Shown here one piece after another: positions 1 to 12,214 of a stretch of 64,000 nt of DNA; the stretch's first letter is position 1; the number at the start of each line of letters is the position of its first letter. The stretch is taken from contig NC_133121.1 of the NCBI RefSeq assembly GCF_033568475.1, forward strand, positions 192,474,664-192,538,663, read 5' to 3'. The position numbers and the translations under genes are program-made. The stretch comes from Henckelia pumila (lineage: Eukaryota; Streptophyta; Magnoliopsida; Lamiales; Gesneriaceae). Below the pieces are notes generated by a model that saw only the letters and a list, made by a program, of their open reading frames with translations, made no database searches and was not told the origin of the DNA.

Positions 1-1115
1 TGAGGCCATAGAATGGAAATATTTGGAGATACGGTCACCATCTTTCAACCACATCACTTGGCTTCTCTGCCTCCAATAAATTTCATCCTGAGTTTCAAGA
101 TTTTCTGTTTCAGCTTCCAAACTTTTAATTTCATTTGCAGCGGCTTCCCAATTCCGACTAGTTCGAAGGTTATTAAGCTTCTCGAGCTTTTTATTCAATT
201 GTTTAGGGATGTGTTGGAAACGTTTAGCAGCCCAACTACGCAATGCACTCTTGCAAGATGATATTAGATCAAGCAAATTCCGATTAGGATCCCTAGGACC
301 CCATCCGATTTTCACAATCTCTGTACAATCCTCCTCAGTCAACCAACAACGTTCAAAACGAAAGAAGTCTCTGATATTCCGAAATTCACTCCTGGTACTG
401 GACTGATGATGTTTTAATTCCAAATAAATCGGACGATGGTCCGAGTGATAAAAATCCAAAGAGGATGTCAATGCTGCCGGATACATAAGTCTCCAATTCA
501 TGTTCCCGACGAACTTATCAAGTCGTTCAAAAATTAGACAATCTTGTTCCCTTCGATTAGCCCAGGTGAATAAATCACCATGACAATGTAGATCTTGTAG
601 CTCACATAACTGAAGACAGTTTCTGAAAGTCTGCATTTGTGATGATGCCCGCTTGGTCCCTCCCAATTTCTCATTGTCATAGCATATTTCATTGAAATCA
701 CCCCCCACAAGCCACGGTAAAGAACTGAATTCAACCATACTTTTGAGACGTTGTAACAGCTCCCATGAAAAATGAAGCAAAGATGCATTCGGTTGGCCAT
801 AAAATCCCGTAAATCTCCATATTTTATCTGCTTCCTTGAGAACCACATCTATATGTCCTTGTGATTATGATTTAATCGACACCTCCAGAGGGTCCTTCCA
901 AAATAGCGCCAGCCCCCTCGCTCTTCCCTTGGTAATCAACAAAGAAACCACCATAGAAGACAAAAATGAAATTTCCACATTTTACATCTATCCTCTCTCA
1001 TTTTAGTCTCACTCAAAAATAAGAGAGTTGGGTCCTTCTCGGCTATGAGCCGTTTAAGTTCACGGAATTCTCTTGGGTTCCCAAGCCCCCGAGCATTCCA
1101 AATAATAATACTCAT
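1..1115 (-). pseudogene. LINE ORF2: endonuclease domain and start of reverse-transcriptase region, broken and cut by window edge
   Basis: ORF2 nicks target DNA and copies LINE RNA. The start is the ATG at 1115. In order I read WNARGLG (asparagine motif, about 1085-1105), LFLSETK (catalytic glutamate, about 1000-1018), GGDFNEI (about 690-710) and SDHRP (catalytic Asp-His, about 425-445). These are the landmarks of the apurinic-like endonuclease/exonuclease/phosphatase fold. Near position 1-60 it reads WLKDGDRISKYFH, the linker just before the reverse transcriptase in plant LINEs. A frame change lies between the second and third motifs (about 930-980). The polymerase itself is outside the window. 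Confidence 0.85.
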
Positions 1116-2431
1116 ATTGATCGGCGGGGTTGCGTCGCAACCACCGCCGTAGTATTATTTGTCTCGACGACTCCACCTTGCATTTTTGATCTTTTAACTG
1201 CCTGCTCATCACTTTCCTCAGCTAAACAACCATCAATAAATTTTCTGAATGGTCTCTTAGCCCCTAGAGATGTTTTGGTATCAACACTAATCCCCTTGCC
1301 TTTTCCCACTTCTCGAGCCAGTCGTTTCCATTGCTTGGATGATTTTTTTTGAGATTCGGCACCCATACCCACAACTTGCATGTGTATTGTTGGTTCAGAG
1401 ATTGAGAGTGAGTGCTTCGAAGGTGGGGTTGCAACATCTATCTTTTTGGTCAGAGATGAACAAGAGCTAGTTTCCAGCATAGACACCTTAACAAGTTCCA
1501 GACCAGTAATTCGATTATGACTAGAATCCTGTCTGCCTAACCTTGAATCATCCAACTGCATATAAACTTGGTCTGCTAACTCATGGAAATCTGAGGGGCT
1601 TCTCACCTGAGTTCCCTCTACGTCTGAAGATGTGTTGGTTTTCTGTGATTGGGCATGATGACGTTCATTGTATCTGTTACCCCTCCCATTTCCAACATGA
1701 GCAGAAGCTCGCAGCCAAGCACCATATTGAAAATGAGATTTGTCAGCCTTATCATCGACACAATCCCTAAAAGTGTGTCCTAGTTTACCACAAGCAAAGA
1801 AAAAGTCTGGTAATCACTCATAGACAAGTAGAACGATCACATCTTATTCACCTCCAATAGCCTTTATACAGATATATTTCTTCAAAGACTTCAAAATATT
1901 GATCCGCACTCGGATTCTGGAAAAACGTCCCAGATAGGCTCCATTGTCACCTGGATCTATCTCCTTCGCGTACCCAATTAGCATCCCCAGTTTTGATAAA
2001 ATCTCCTGTTGCATGAGCTCTAGAGGCAAAATATGACATTGGATCCATACAAAAATTTCATCAAAGGGCATAGCAGTTGGATTAGTCCATCCTCGTGTTT
2101 CCTGGAAGACCACCAAATTGCGAAAGAAGTTCCAAGGACCATCCGACAACGCCCGTTTACGATCCCCTTGAGAGGAAAATTCACAAACAAACATATTATC
2201 CCCCAGAGATTCGATGATTACCTTCCTTGTTGCTTGCAAAATGCGAGGCATTTGTTGTCTAAATGTCTCTCAATTCACAGCTCAAGGCGAATGCACTTTC
2301 GCCACTAAACAAATGGCCAGTTTTTCTTCTCCAATTTTTGTGTCTTTCATGTCTAGGGTTAGGGTTTCTTGCGGTCCCGAGGAAGATAGTTTCATCACCT
2401 CTACCAAGCGAGCCACCTCATCTGGATCCAT
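1112..2431 (-). pseudogene. LINE ORF1 (DUF4283-like RNA-binding protein with zinc knuckle), broken
   Basis: In related elements this protein binds the element's RNA to form the retrotransposition particle. The likely start is the ATG at 2431 (MDPDEVARLV), which runs 49 codons to a stop at 2282. After a disrupted join of about 30 bases the main domain resumes at the ATG at 2251 (MPRILQATRKV) and runs to 1844. It has the DUF4283 pattern of an early alternating strand region, a central DGPWNFF and a following V-FQE. A zinc knuckle follows near 1760-1800, but its first cysteine is phenylalanine (FFACGKLGHTFRDC). A Ser/Lys-rich tail runs to the stop at 1112. At least two stops and one frame change interrupt it. 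Confidence 0.8.
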
Positions 2432-2540
2432 GTCTCAAGGGAAGAATTAAACCAACACTCAAATCCAAAAATATTGAGCGAGACAATCCTGTAGATAGCA
2501 GGTCACCAACCTTTATTAGAGTTCACAAACCCTAGAGAGA

Positions 2541-3300
2541 ATTAAAAGCAATACCACGTGACTTTTAAATTCTAAAAAAGTCTATTTTGAATGCCACTAG
2601 ATTTCTATAGAGTATTTAAAAGTCATGATAGAATACCCATAGACTTTTAAAATCCACAAAAGTAATTAAATGTCATCAATTCTCCTCCATTTAGAGAAAC
2701 TACATGCTCTCTGGATATAACACTTAACTTTGAAATTTCAAATTATTTGAAAAAAAGAGTGAAAAATAAATAATAAAATCCATTATGTTTTAACTACTCC
2801 TTATGGTTAATATTTTAACCCAAAAAATATTCATTTTTTGTTCCCATAAATTTATTAGATTTTTTTGTGAAATTAATTTTAATAAAATAATCAACTTTTT
2901 CGTCAAACACAACAGGTGTGCAAATACACTAGTATATAGAAAGATAGCACTTACAGTATCTCATGTCATGAAAAAAATAAAATATTTTTTTATTTATATC
3001 ACTTTTTTGTGTTCACGGAACAAAAATATTGGTGTCATAGACCTTTCTCGACAGAGAAACTAGAAGACAACACGTGCATTTTCTAATTATAAAACCTCCA
3101 CACCCAATATAATTACAAGTGATCAATGTTTTTTCAAATTTGTGTAATGATTTTCTAGATATATTAATCGGATTTAGGGTGCTTAGTTTTTTTTCCCTTC
3201 TTTTTGGTTGTCATTCTTATTAGTTTAGTTAAAGTAGGAAGATTATAAGTGTATATTTATATTGGTATCATATTAATGAACTAAGTTGGTTAGTATACTC
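2541..3300. other. AT-rich spacer without a recognised gene
   Basis: This stretch is very AT-rich, with short poly-T and poly-A runs. The 86-codon open frame at 2803-3063 is low-complexity Phe/Ile/Lys-rich and matches no family I know. I see no clear element ends. Confidence 0.6.
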
Positions 3301-4380
3301 AGCTCAAGTTTAGTTATACTAGAAAAATGGGCACACCCATTATGTGTGTGATGAAGAACACTTATTAATTTTGGTGATGACTAAAGCAGATCAAAAGAAC
3401 GAAACAAAACCAAAAACAAAGTAAAATCAGAGTGATATCAAATTGATACATTGATATGGACATATTAAAAAGCTTATGGATATCTCTTTTTAACATGCTC
3501 GTTGATCGGACAATACAAGTGAGAACAGATCAATACCAGATCAAATCAAACTCTACAACAAGTCAATATATCGATTGATAAGACAAAACAAAGCAGCACG
3601 AGATCAGATCAAAGCTACACAACAATGTTGTTAAACTAAAAGACAAGGAAAGTTGTTGGAGATATAGACGTTAACGTCCGTACTCGACAATGATTCAAAT
3701 GTTCCACTATATTTGGAAATGTACGAGGACACGTGTCATCTTCTGGTTCAATGTCAGATGAAACAGAGACAAACATTCTACTGACTACTTTTGAATAAGA
3801 GCGTCTATAAATACTTGATGATACTCAAAGATTAATAATTTTTACCAACTTTTTCTCTTGATGATACTCAAAGATTAATAATTTTTACCAATTTTGCTTT
3901 CGTGATTTTAAGCTTAAAGATTATCAAGATTTCATTTGCGAATATTCACGCAGTCAGACAAGTATCAGATCAAAGTTCAATACACAGAGTTCAAGATTAT
4001 TGCTTATATCAGATCAATTGATTGAGATCACTCTGTGATACTCAGACCAGCTTGTCGAAGCATATCTCACTTAGAATTCAAATTGTAACTCAGTTAGATA
4101 GTGATCTGAATTGAGAATTTGATACTAAGAGTTCCTTTCAAGGGTTGATCGAATCGGATTTTTACAATTTTTTGTGTAAATCAAACTCTTCTAGTGAAAA
4201 TTCTTCTAGAAACTTAAGAAAGAGATCCGTAGAAGTTTTAACTTCGAACTTCCATAAAAATCTCGGGTTCCTTATCTTTACTTACTGTATTTACATATTC
4301 GATCTGCCTTAAACTTTGTAGTTCAATTTTTCAAAGAAGATATTCCACTTGATTGGATCAGTTCTTTCGAGAAAAACTGT
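3301..4380 (+). repeat. LTR-like or promoter-bearing repeat with a duplicated 37-bp stretch
   Basis: A TATA-type motif (TCTATAAATA, 3804-3813) is followed directly by two near-identical copies of a 37-bp sequence beginning CTTGATGATACTC, at 3814-3850 and 3857-3893 (period 43). The downstream part resembles R/U5-type leader sequence. No open frame is convincing and I could not find matching ends, so its class is open. It abuts the minus-strand LTR that begins at 4381. Confidence 0.4.
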
Positions 4381-5436
4381 TGTTAGGATAAAATATGTGT
4401 GTAGGGGAGGGGGGGGAGGGGGAGGGGGTGAATACACACTTAAAATATTTCAAATTATTTTCTAAAACTTTTCGCGAGAAGTCTTGATAGTGTTAATTAT
4501 CGAGACTATTTCCTGTGTTATCAAAAGCAGTTTGGACTACTGAAATAGTGCGGATAAACAGTCCAAGTGCCTTTGTGATATCTATATATATATATATTAG
4601 AGTAAGAATAACTTGTGCAGATAGAATAAAATAAGAGAAGATATTATGGAAGTTTGAAGAAAACTGCTTCTACGTCTCCCCTTCTTCCACTTAGAAAGGA
4701 ATTCACTAGAAGACTTTGGTTTATACATTTCTTTTGTATACAACCCACTTTAATCGTAGGAATTATCCTTCGCCTAGATCGAAACTCCTAGTACACCATA
4801 CCAAATAAGACACAAAGTCTTAACAGCAACGAGCGAAACAAAATGGGGTTTGAATGAATCCATAGATTCAATCTATTGAGAAACTCTTCTTCAACATTTC
4901 GTGAATGAGCAGTTTGAGAGTTTTCTTGATGCCCTTGATAATCCTTAAGATGATCTGATGAATGACTTGAATATGTAGGCTTTTTGAGCAAATAAGATTT
5001 GTAGTTTCAAAGTGATCGGAGAGATAACTTTTTTGTATATTTCTTCACTAACTTTTTTCTGAAGCTTTCTCTCTAGTATTTATTGTCATCTTTTGCAAGG
5101 ATTAAATCTCACTCATCTTGGATCTCTCTAGTTGAGTGAGATTTAATCCTTGCGTTTTATTAATGTGTTCAATAAATTCTCTCCCGGAAATCTTCAAATA
5201 TAAGGAAGAGTCTACTTGAGCTGACGAGAAGACTTTAATGATTTGAGCATTTCAAGTAATCATGTGAGCACTTCAAGTTTTGAGCAGTTCAGGCAATTCG
5301 AGCAGTTGAGGCAATTCAAGCAGTTCAAACTCCTGTTGAGTAGTCCGAATATTCATTTGAGCAGTTCAAGCTTTTTACCTATTTTACAAGACTTGGCAGT
5401 TCAATTTTTTGATCACCAAAACTAAGAGTCCAACAA
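4381..5436 (-). repeat. LTR (probable 3' LTR of the element carrying the 5.6-8.3 kb gene)
   Basis: On the minus strand it starts TGTTGGACTC and ends CTAACA, so it has TG...CA ends and is about 1056 bp long. A purine-rich tract lies directly upstream of its start, as expected for a 3' LTR. At its far end is a G-run (plus strand 4403-4429) followed by GTGAATACACAC, a motif I recall from other plant LTR flanks. No second copy was seen upstream of the gene, so the 5' LTR is missing or too diverged. Confidence 0.6.
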
Positions 5437-5452
5437 ATTTCCCCTTTTGGGT
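5437..5452 (-). other. Polypurine tract
   Basis: The minus strand reads CACCCAAAAGGGGAAATT immediately before the LTR start TGTTGG. Such a tract primes plus-strand DNA synthesis in LTR retrotransposons. It supports the minus-strand direction of this element. Confidence 0.6.
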
Positions 5453-5573
5453 GATGACATAACCTGTGAACTCTTTCTAAAAAATCAAGAGATAAAAAAA
5501 TTTAAGATAATAATATATGTAAGTATTTTAAGAACAGTTATACAAGATATCAATCAGTTTGTTATGCAAATAA

Positions 5574-6885
5574 CTACTTCTGAAACCACGAAGCTCCAGT
5601 TCTTCCAGAGCTACTTACAACACCATTTTTTGTCTTATCTTCTTTCTTTTTCTTTGATTCTTTCACTTCCCCCTTTTTGACATCACCCCGCTGTAAATGA
5701 AGTACAATTTCATGCAGCTGAGCAACCAAATTTGCTTCCATTTGATTTATCTTTGCTTCAATTCTTTTCTCTAATTGGTTAATATGAGAAGATAAATCAT
5801 CAGCAGTGACAACCGTCTGGTGTGCAAGATTTGCAACTTGAGCTTTTTGATCAATTCCCATTTGCACTATCTTGGATAACTCTCTCTCAACTATACGTCG
5901 AAAATTGGTCATAGAATAAGAATCAACAACATTTCTGGTTTTTGTATCCTTCACCAACAGTCTTATGGTTTCCAATTGAGAGTAAACAACATCATTTGAA
6001 ATTGGGATATCTTCTCGTGGAGTGTCATATTCTCGAAAAATATGATGAGAAATCAATTTTTTTCCTTTTAATTGAGGTACCTTATCTTGCTGTTCTTCTG
6101 AATCATGATCTTCTGATTGGTGAGAAGAAGATACCAACTCTTTATTAATCATTTTAGGTGTTTGAACCTGTTGCTCTGAAGTTTGTGGGATATCTGATTG
6201 TGGAGACTTAGGGAGGGATGGTATTTTCGGAGAAGGATACCTAGTCATTTCAATCTTTGGAGAAGGATCGCAGATAAATTCAATTATTGGATATTGAACA
6301 ATCATAGAATCATCAATTTTCATGGTTGGACTGGTTGGAGATTTAAGAATTTCTTCCTCAATATTTGTGTCCATGTGGTCAAAATGTTGTAAAGGAAGTT
6401 CAAGTTCAAATAAAGATCTAACAACATCATCAACCGAAGCCATTGAAACTTCTGGAATAGAAATTTCAGCAGTTGAAGGACTAACAGTTGATTAGTCAGG
6501 AATTGGAACTTCAATCTTTGAAGAGCTTTCTTTAACAATTTGAGCAGATGAAATATCTTGCTGTTATTTAGAAGGTGCAATTTGTTGTTCAACTGATTTA
6601 ATAGTATCATCATTTCTTGGTGGAGACATGTCTGATTAAGTTTCTTCAGATTCAGAAACTTCTTCTTCAAATTCTTTCAACATATCTCCCCTTCAGTATT
6701 GATAGTATGAAGATGTTCATCAATTTCAATGTTGGTAAACTCAAGTCACTTCTCAACATTTGAATTACCATGGAAATATGATGAGCATCCATCTCCAACT
6801 GAGAAATCACAGCTGCATCATCAACAACAGTCGGATCAGTTGAAACAAAATTTTCCCTCTTTCTTTGAATGACCATTCGTAACAA
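5574..6885 (-). pseudogene. C-terminal part of a plant-specific transposon-associated protein, broken
   Basis: Three overlapping frames (6885-6667, 6670-6320 and 6443-5574) carry what was once one protein tail. The last is 289 codons: a Pro/Ser/Gln-rich low-complexity half, then a likely coiled coil (a run with INQLEKRIEAKINQMEANL) and a Lys-rich end. The frame jumps show small insertions or deletions. I do not know a biochemical function; position and strand make it the continuation of the 7.3-8.3 kb fragment. Confidence 0.5.
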
Positions 6886-7275
6886 ACTTTCCCTCAGTTG
6901 TTGCTGAATAAAATCTCTTCTAGTGATAAATTCAGTTATTTTCTAGTTTCAGCCCAATTAAGAATTGTTTCTTCACTTTTTCTCAATCGATTTAGAAGTC
7001 TTTCCTTTTGAATTGTGGAAAACATGGTATTTTGCCTATGATCCACCTACTGATAAAAAAATAATCATCCTCTTTTCAATAGTTTTATCAATTATTGAAA
7101 TGGTTAGATCAATAGCTGACTGGATGACAGATTGTTTGGTGGGAGACTCTAAAACTTTCTCCTTTCCTTTTCGTTTAAGTTCTGGAAGGCCTGAAGTCAT
7201 GTGAGTGACATTGAGTTCAAGAATCTTAAATCCCGATTGAGTTGTAGATGCAGGAATTTGAGCAAGTAGGAGAGG

Positions 7276-8301
7276 TTATCTAAGATTCTTAACCAATTTC
7301 AACCTCTTAACAGATGACGTTTTGTAAACTAGTTTAGCAGTTGAATCAACAATAGAATCCTTTGATAGAATATCCAGAGTGGATGTAGTTTTGGAAAGAT
7401 ACTTTTGCTTTGTAAAAACATGAATAAGAGGATTTTCATCTGCAGATGTCTCATCCTCAGATTCATCAATAACTAATTTCCTTTTGACTGACCCCTTCTG
7501 CTTCTTAAGGGATTTGGTTTTACTAGTTATGACAATAGACTGTTTTTCACCTTCTTCAATCTTTACTTGTTGCAATTCATCATCAGTCAAGATATTTTTC
7601 TTAATGAAACTAGTTATAAAAACATCATCCATGACCTTGGAGTGAGGAAGCGGTTCGTCCATAATGACAGTTCCACCCAAATTTTTAACATAAATTTGAA
7701 TAGCAAAGCCTTGAGATTGATGCTTACCTCGCACCAGTTCAGTGAAAATATGAAAGTGAATGTCTGACCAGTTGACCTCTAGTTTGGAAGCGATGAGCAC
7801 CATGGCTTGAAATTTCTCCAGTGTGATCTTTTCAAAGGTGCCAGATTTTGCCAGTAAGAATTTGGAAACAATATTTGCGAGCCACCTGTACTCCATGTTT
7901 AGATCCATCTTATAGTCTGGAGCTTTAAAAGGAGCACCCGTAATGGAGAATGTTTCTATCCAAATAGCAATGTAGCCATCGAGAACATCCGAAAATTTCT
8001 AAGCACCAGCAGTGGTCAGTGCTAGAGAATCACCAAAGAATTTATGAGAATTTGAATAGTTCTCTCCCTTAACAATATTGCAAATACATCCATGTATCAA
8101 GGATGCATTCTTGAAAAATTCAGTGATTATCTCCGTAGAATAATTTGGCGCACATGAAAGAAAATGACGGAGTCCTGAGGCATCAAGCATATCCAAAATG
8201 CAGTTTATAGATTCATTGTTCACACTTCTGATGACCTCAAAGTCGAAGGATAATGCATTTGAGTGGAAATCCATTTGAGTGAAATTATACAGCCGAAACA
8301 A
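7276..8301 (-). pseudogene. N-terminal part of a 'putative plant transposon protein'-like gene (Transposase_32-like), broken
   Basis: The frame at 8301-7999 contains LRHFLSCAPNYSTEIITEFF and the frame at 7908-7276 contains MDLNMEYRWLANIVSKFLLA followed by a Lys/Ser-rich tail. From memory this order matches a family of plant proteins annotated as putative plant transposon proteins (Pfam Transposase_32) that is multicopy in Lamiales. The family's activity is not established to my knowledge. A frame break separates the two halves at about 7910-7998. The second ATG, at 8274, may be the true start. With an LTR and polypurine tract downstream, the gene seems to be cargo of an LTR element. Confidence 0.5.
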
Positions 8302-8398
8302 TAGAATGAACCTAATGTGTTTGATAGAATGATGTTTCGAATATTATAACTGAAAAGAGAGTTTGTGAGTGTGAAAGAAGAGCGATATTGTGTTTTAG

Positions 8399-8406
8399 TA
8401 TATATA
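8399..8406 (-). promoter_or_regulatory. TATA box for the broken 5.6-8.3 kb gene
   Basis: The minus strand reads CACTATATATAC about 100 bases upstream of the first ATG of the gene. The leader between them has no long frame. Position and sequence fit a plant TATA box; no transcription evidence is available. Confidence 0.4.
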
Positions 8407-8799
8407 GTGTGAAGACCTAGAAATTCTACATGCATGCATGACCACTTCATCTAAATAACTACATGTAATTCAAATCGCCAATAGGACTTAGCAAACATAC
8501 AAGATTGTATTTGTCACTCTCCCTACAATTAAGATACTTTGACCACACCAATAAAGCCAAATCAATTCGACTTTTAAGGCTGAATTTGAAAAGGAATGAA
8601 GACCCTTTGGAACGCCCATATTCACCATTATGATCAGCCATTAGGAGACTATTAATGGACCATAAAACCAAGGCTAATGACACCAATTATTCAGCCATGA
8701 AACCCCCATCATAAAGGGTCATTATGACCATGATTAAAGAAGGTTTATGACCACTTAATGGGCTAGAAATGTGTGCTCCTTCAGCTGCCCAAAGACCAC

Positions 8800-8807
8800 T
8801 ATATAAG
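8800..8807 (+). promoter_or_regulatory. TATA box in LTR-like stretch
   Basis: The sequence CCACTATATAAGC is a good plant TATA match. It is followed by an untranslated leader and a donor-like AAGGTAAGT about 275 bases later. It is likely the promoter of the retrotransposon LTR-like region. Confidence 0.45.
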
Positions 8808-9485
8808 CACATCTACCTTGAAGAAAAATGACATACCAAACACTCCACACCTTCAAGTTTTCGAGCAAGAGAAAGAGTTGTGATTCTTGTGCATTTCAGT
8901 AGCTTTTTAGTGGAGTTATTATTCACTAGTTTCAAAACTAGAGTAGCCTGTGCAAGTAGTTGAGCAAAGAGTGTTGTCTGAAGTATTATCCGAATCGAGC
9001 CAAAGTTTCACGAAAGCACTACTAGGCTTGAAGTAGAAATTCTGTCCATAGCATTCACTCACATTCTCATAGGATTCAAGGTAAGTGGGCTTATGTTTCT
9101 GAAGCAATTTTTCATCCTATGCTTCGTTTGTTATCCTTTCCTTTCGTCTCATATCTCTTCTCGTATTTTCTAAAAGTAGACTTTTGTACGTATAATTCTT
9201 GATATAAATTTTGCACACTTATACTTCTTCATAAGTGGGCTTTTATATATGTTTTGAAATGATGATGTTCCTGTTTTCGAGAATCCGATTGTACACCGAT
9301 TATTTTGTGTCTTTGATAAGTACCAAATTTATGTTTTAAGAGTTTCGTTTCATTTGATCGTATTTCATTTGTTCCGTGTCCTTTGAACTATATATGTTTC
9401 TTTTGAATGATTCGTTATACTTTGAGGTTTTTGAAATAACACTGTTATGATTTGATTTTGAAGTGGAAAGAAAATATAATATGAT

Positions 9486-9577
9486 ATATGGCCCTACACG
9501 GTGGGTATAAAACCGTTATATGGCCCCTACACGGTGGGTATAAAACCGTTATATGGCCCCCTTCGGTGGGTATAAAT
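9486..9577 (+). repeat. Three tandem copies of a 32-33 bp repeat
   Basis: Copies begin ATATGGCCC at 9486, 9518 and 9551, and each contains CGGTGGGTATAAA. The first two are nearly identical; the third is shortened. Similar TGG-CC repeats occur in the solo LTR around 52950-53080, suggesting a common LTR design. Confidence 0.75.
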
Positions 9578-9860
9578 CCAAAACAATGGTCTCGCCCCTT
9601 AGAGAAGTAACATATAGGGGACAGAAAAATGAACCATGAATAATGAAATGAAGTTTCAGTGCCTTATGTATGTTGACCTTTTGTTTTTCTTGATACGATT
9701 CCTTGATCTGTTTCAAATAATTTTGGTCTAATTGAAAGAGTGGGTGCCCTACTAGCCAACTTGTGGCTGAGAGCTTTGATGACTCTTATTGTAAACAATC
9801 TTTGTTTAATGTAATTTACACTCTTTATTGGCATTTACTTTATCTTTTGTCATATTTCTA

Positions 9861-11935
9861 TGTTGTGACGTACTATACGAAGTTTAGATAAAGACCTTGA
9901 ATATACTAGAGTGCATGTAAGATGTGATAGTGGATATGGATGACAATCATGAAACACATCTTATAATCACTATATATTCCAAACTGTTCCTAGTCAATTG
10001 AGCCGTCTGTAATTAGGATAAAGATCGCTCGAGATTGAGACTAGCATTTGCGATGCCGAGTATCACGTTTCATTGGTATGGAACATGGAGATGATAAAAG
10101 CATGCAAATGAATATTCATTGAATGGATGATCGAACTACCCTATTCGGACTTTCCAATTGGTTCTCACTTTTCGAGTGGATGAGTCCGTGGTTTTGGTTG
10201 TACAGCATTAGTCCTTACTACTTGAAATATCATGGAGACTCTATATGCTAGTACTGTACTTTGACTCGTTTACCGGCTCCATGAGGGTCATCATGTGTCG
10301 AGATTGGGTGCAGTTACGACGCATATAGGAGTAAATGTTTTGTTGTCAAGGATTCACCACACACGTGCAAGCGTGGATATCCTATGCGATATGAGGAGAT
10401 ATTAGTGTGACAAATCTCTGGCCAGAGTACATGATGTGCTTTAGGATACATGGTTTCCTGGATGCACATGCGATGTCACTATTTGATCTTCAAGATGTAT
10501 TGCATAGTTATCGAATCTCGAACGACTCTAGATATACCAATGGTTGTTGATTCAATCGGGATATTTGGATGAAGGGACCGTACTGTACTCTAACCGAAAC
10601 CCACTAGTTCTTGCAAGCACTATTAGTGATACCTAGGGAATCATGGGGCGATGTTGCTAGGCGCTCTTACCATGATTCGATGGGCTAGTCGAAAATTGTT
10701 ATTTCGAGTCACAAGGAGTTGTGAGCCCACGACTAGTAATATCCCTGGACCATTGAGGGTAACACAAGTAATGGATTTCTAATCCCCGTTGATATAGTTA
10801 AATTTAATAAGTTAAATTTAGCGAACGAGAAGTAGGACTTCTTATTGTAGAATAGAGAGAGTGAGGTTTCCTAAAATGACATGAAGATGCTATTTTTGAA
10901 AACCACTGAATTTGGATTCAGAAAATTTATCTTGACTTTAATGTATGCAGAAAAGGTTTCTGTACACATTGGTGAAATTGGTTTATCAATTGGAGTCACG
11001 ATGAATTTTATATTAATTTCTGAACATACGGGCTTTGCTTGTCAGGCTTGAACTTATGACTAACGGGCCCTAAGCTGTTAGCAGCCCATGTTATAAATAA
11101 GTTCTTCCAGTACAGAAATTACACACAACACTTCATAATTTTTGAAAACCTAGAGAGCTCCTCTCTAGGGTTGGCCGAAATTCCCCTCTCCCCTGTTCGA
11201 AAATTCCAGTCTCAATTTTCGAAATTGCAGTCTGGTTTAACAGATCAAATCTGTTAATCTCTTCGAAGAAACTTCTGATAGACTTTCTAGTGCAGTCTGT
11301 CAGAGGGTTTAGAATTCTGTTCATGGACTTGATTCGGGAGTTGATCGATGCATCGGTTCCTGGGATATACAAGAAAAGCAGATTTATCTGTTGGTGTCCA
11401 TAATCTCAAGCAAAACCTTGAGAGGTAAAATTTAACTTTTTTTTATTTTACGCAATTATTTTAATCGTACAAATATGGTACCCAATGATCTGGAATCGTT
11501 TCAGATCTGAAAATAAAATTTTTAAAACTTCTGCTGCCTTGGGTATCAGATCTAACAGATCCGAGAACGTGTTCCAATACTAATGTCTCGATTCCTGTTG
11601 TGACATGTTTTGCGACATGTCACTTTTGAACTCATTATATTTCGATATTTTATTTCACGATCAACCTCCACTTGCTGAGTGTTTTCCAAAACGCTCACCC
11701 CTTCCCTCCCCAGATAAGAATGAAGATCAAGTGGACGAGGCTGAACAAGACATGTTTTGGGGATGGTGATGAAGTTTCAAGAAAAAAAGACCTCTAAAAT
11801 TTTCTTTAATCTAGTTTCCTTTATATTATCGCTTCCGCACTCATGTTTCGTATTGTAAAGACAATCCTGTTTTATGAAATATACTTGTTTTGGCAAGAAT
11901 TGTGCTACGAAGCTTGTTGTTTCAATGTTAAATTG
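9861..11935. repeat. LTR-derived debris without coding frame
   Basis: No frame here is convincing. A site GGGTATCAGATC at 11541-11552 resembles the initiator-Met primer site TGGTATCAGAGC, so the DNA before it may be the end of a 5' LTR. At about 11690 there is TTGCTGAGTG...CTCACC followed by a purine-rich stretch, a feature also seen near the end of the solo LTR at 53400. The 79-codon minus-strand frame at 11133-11372 is judged accidental. Confidence 0.35.
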
Positions 11936-11939
11936 TTAA

Positions 11940-12214
11940 ACAATGCCGGTAAACTTTTTTGATACAAGTTTAACCTTCTTAGCTTCAGAAAAATAACGAC
12001 CTTAAAATATAGACTCTACTCTTTTTTTCCAACTCAGATTCGACTCCGAATTCGAATATCCATCGAACGAAGGAATCCCATTTTTCTTAAACCAATCCAA
12101 ATAATAATAAAAATCTCTCATATCTCCTTCATCATATCTCTTTTCATCTCCATACTCATCAACTCTTCTCTCTCCCCTATTACTATCATACTCATAGAAT
12201 CTCCTTTCAAACAT
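11940..12214 (-). pseudogene. gag fragment of element G
   Basis: From the ATG at 12214 the 70-codon frame ends in GIPSFDGYSNSESNLSWKKR, the start of a retrotransposon gag domain (plant families read I-P-F-G...W...VE.VF). After a stop at 12002 the same family continues in short pieces to about 11940 (SEAKKVKLVSKKFTG), then homology ends abruptly. TTTCTTGCAG just upstream of the ATG looks like a splice acceptor. The rest of gag and all of pol are missing. Confidence 0.55.

Larger units (their letters stand above)
1..2540 (-). mobile_element. Decayed non-LTR retrotransposon (plant L1-type LINE), 3' part outside the window
   Basis: The minus strand carries the usual plant LINE order: a short leader, ORF1 with a DUF4283-like domain and a zinc-knuckle remnant, then ORF2 with an endonuclease domain and the approach to a reverse transcriptase. 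ORF1 stop and ORF2 start overlap as ATGA at 1112-1115. The 5' limit near 2540 is approximate: homology fades there and no target duplication can be checked because the 3' end is missing. Several frameshifts and stops show that it is dead. Confidence 0.85.
8411..9860 (+). repeat. LTR-like stretch with TATA box and internal tandem repeat
   Basis: There is no convincing coding frame. A TATA motif lies at 8800-8807, a transcribed-looking leader follows, and CAAGGTAAGT (a donor-like site common in plant LTR leaders) lies near 9080. A tandem repeat sits at 9486-9577. The arrangement resembles a chromovirus-type LTR, but I could not fix its ends. Confidence 0.4.
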
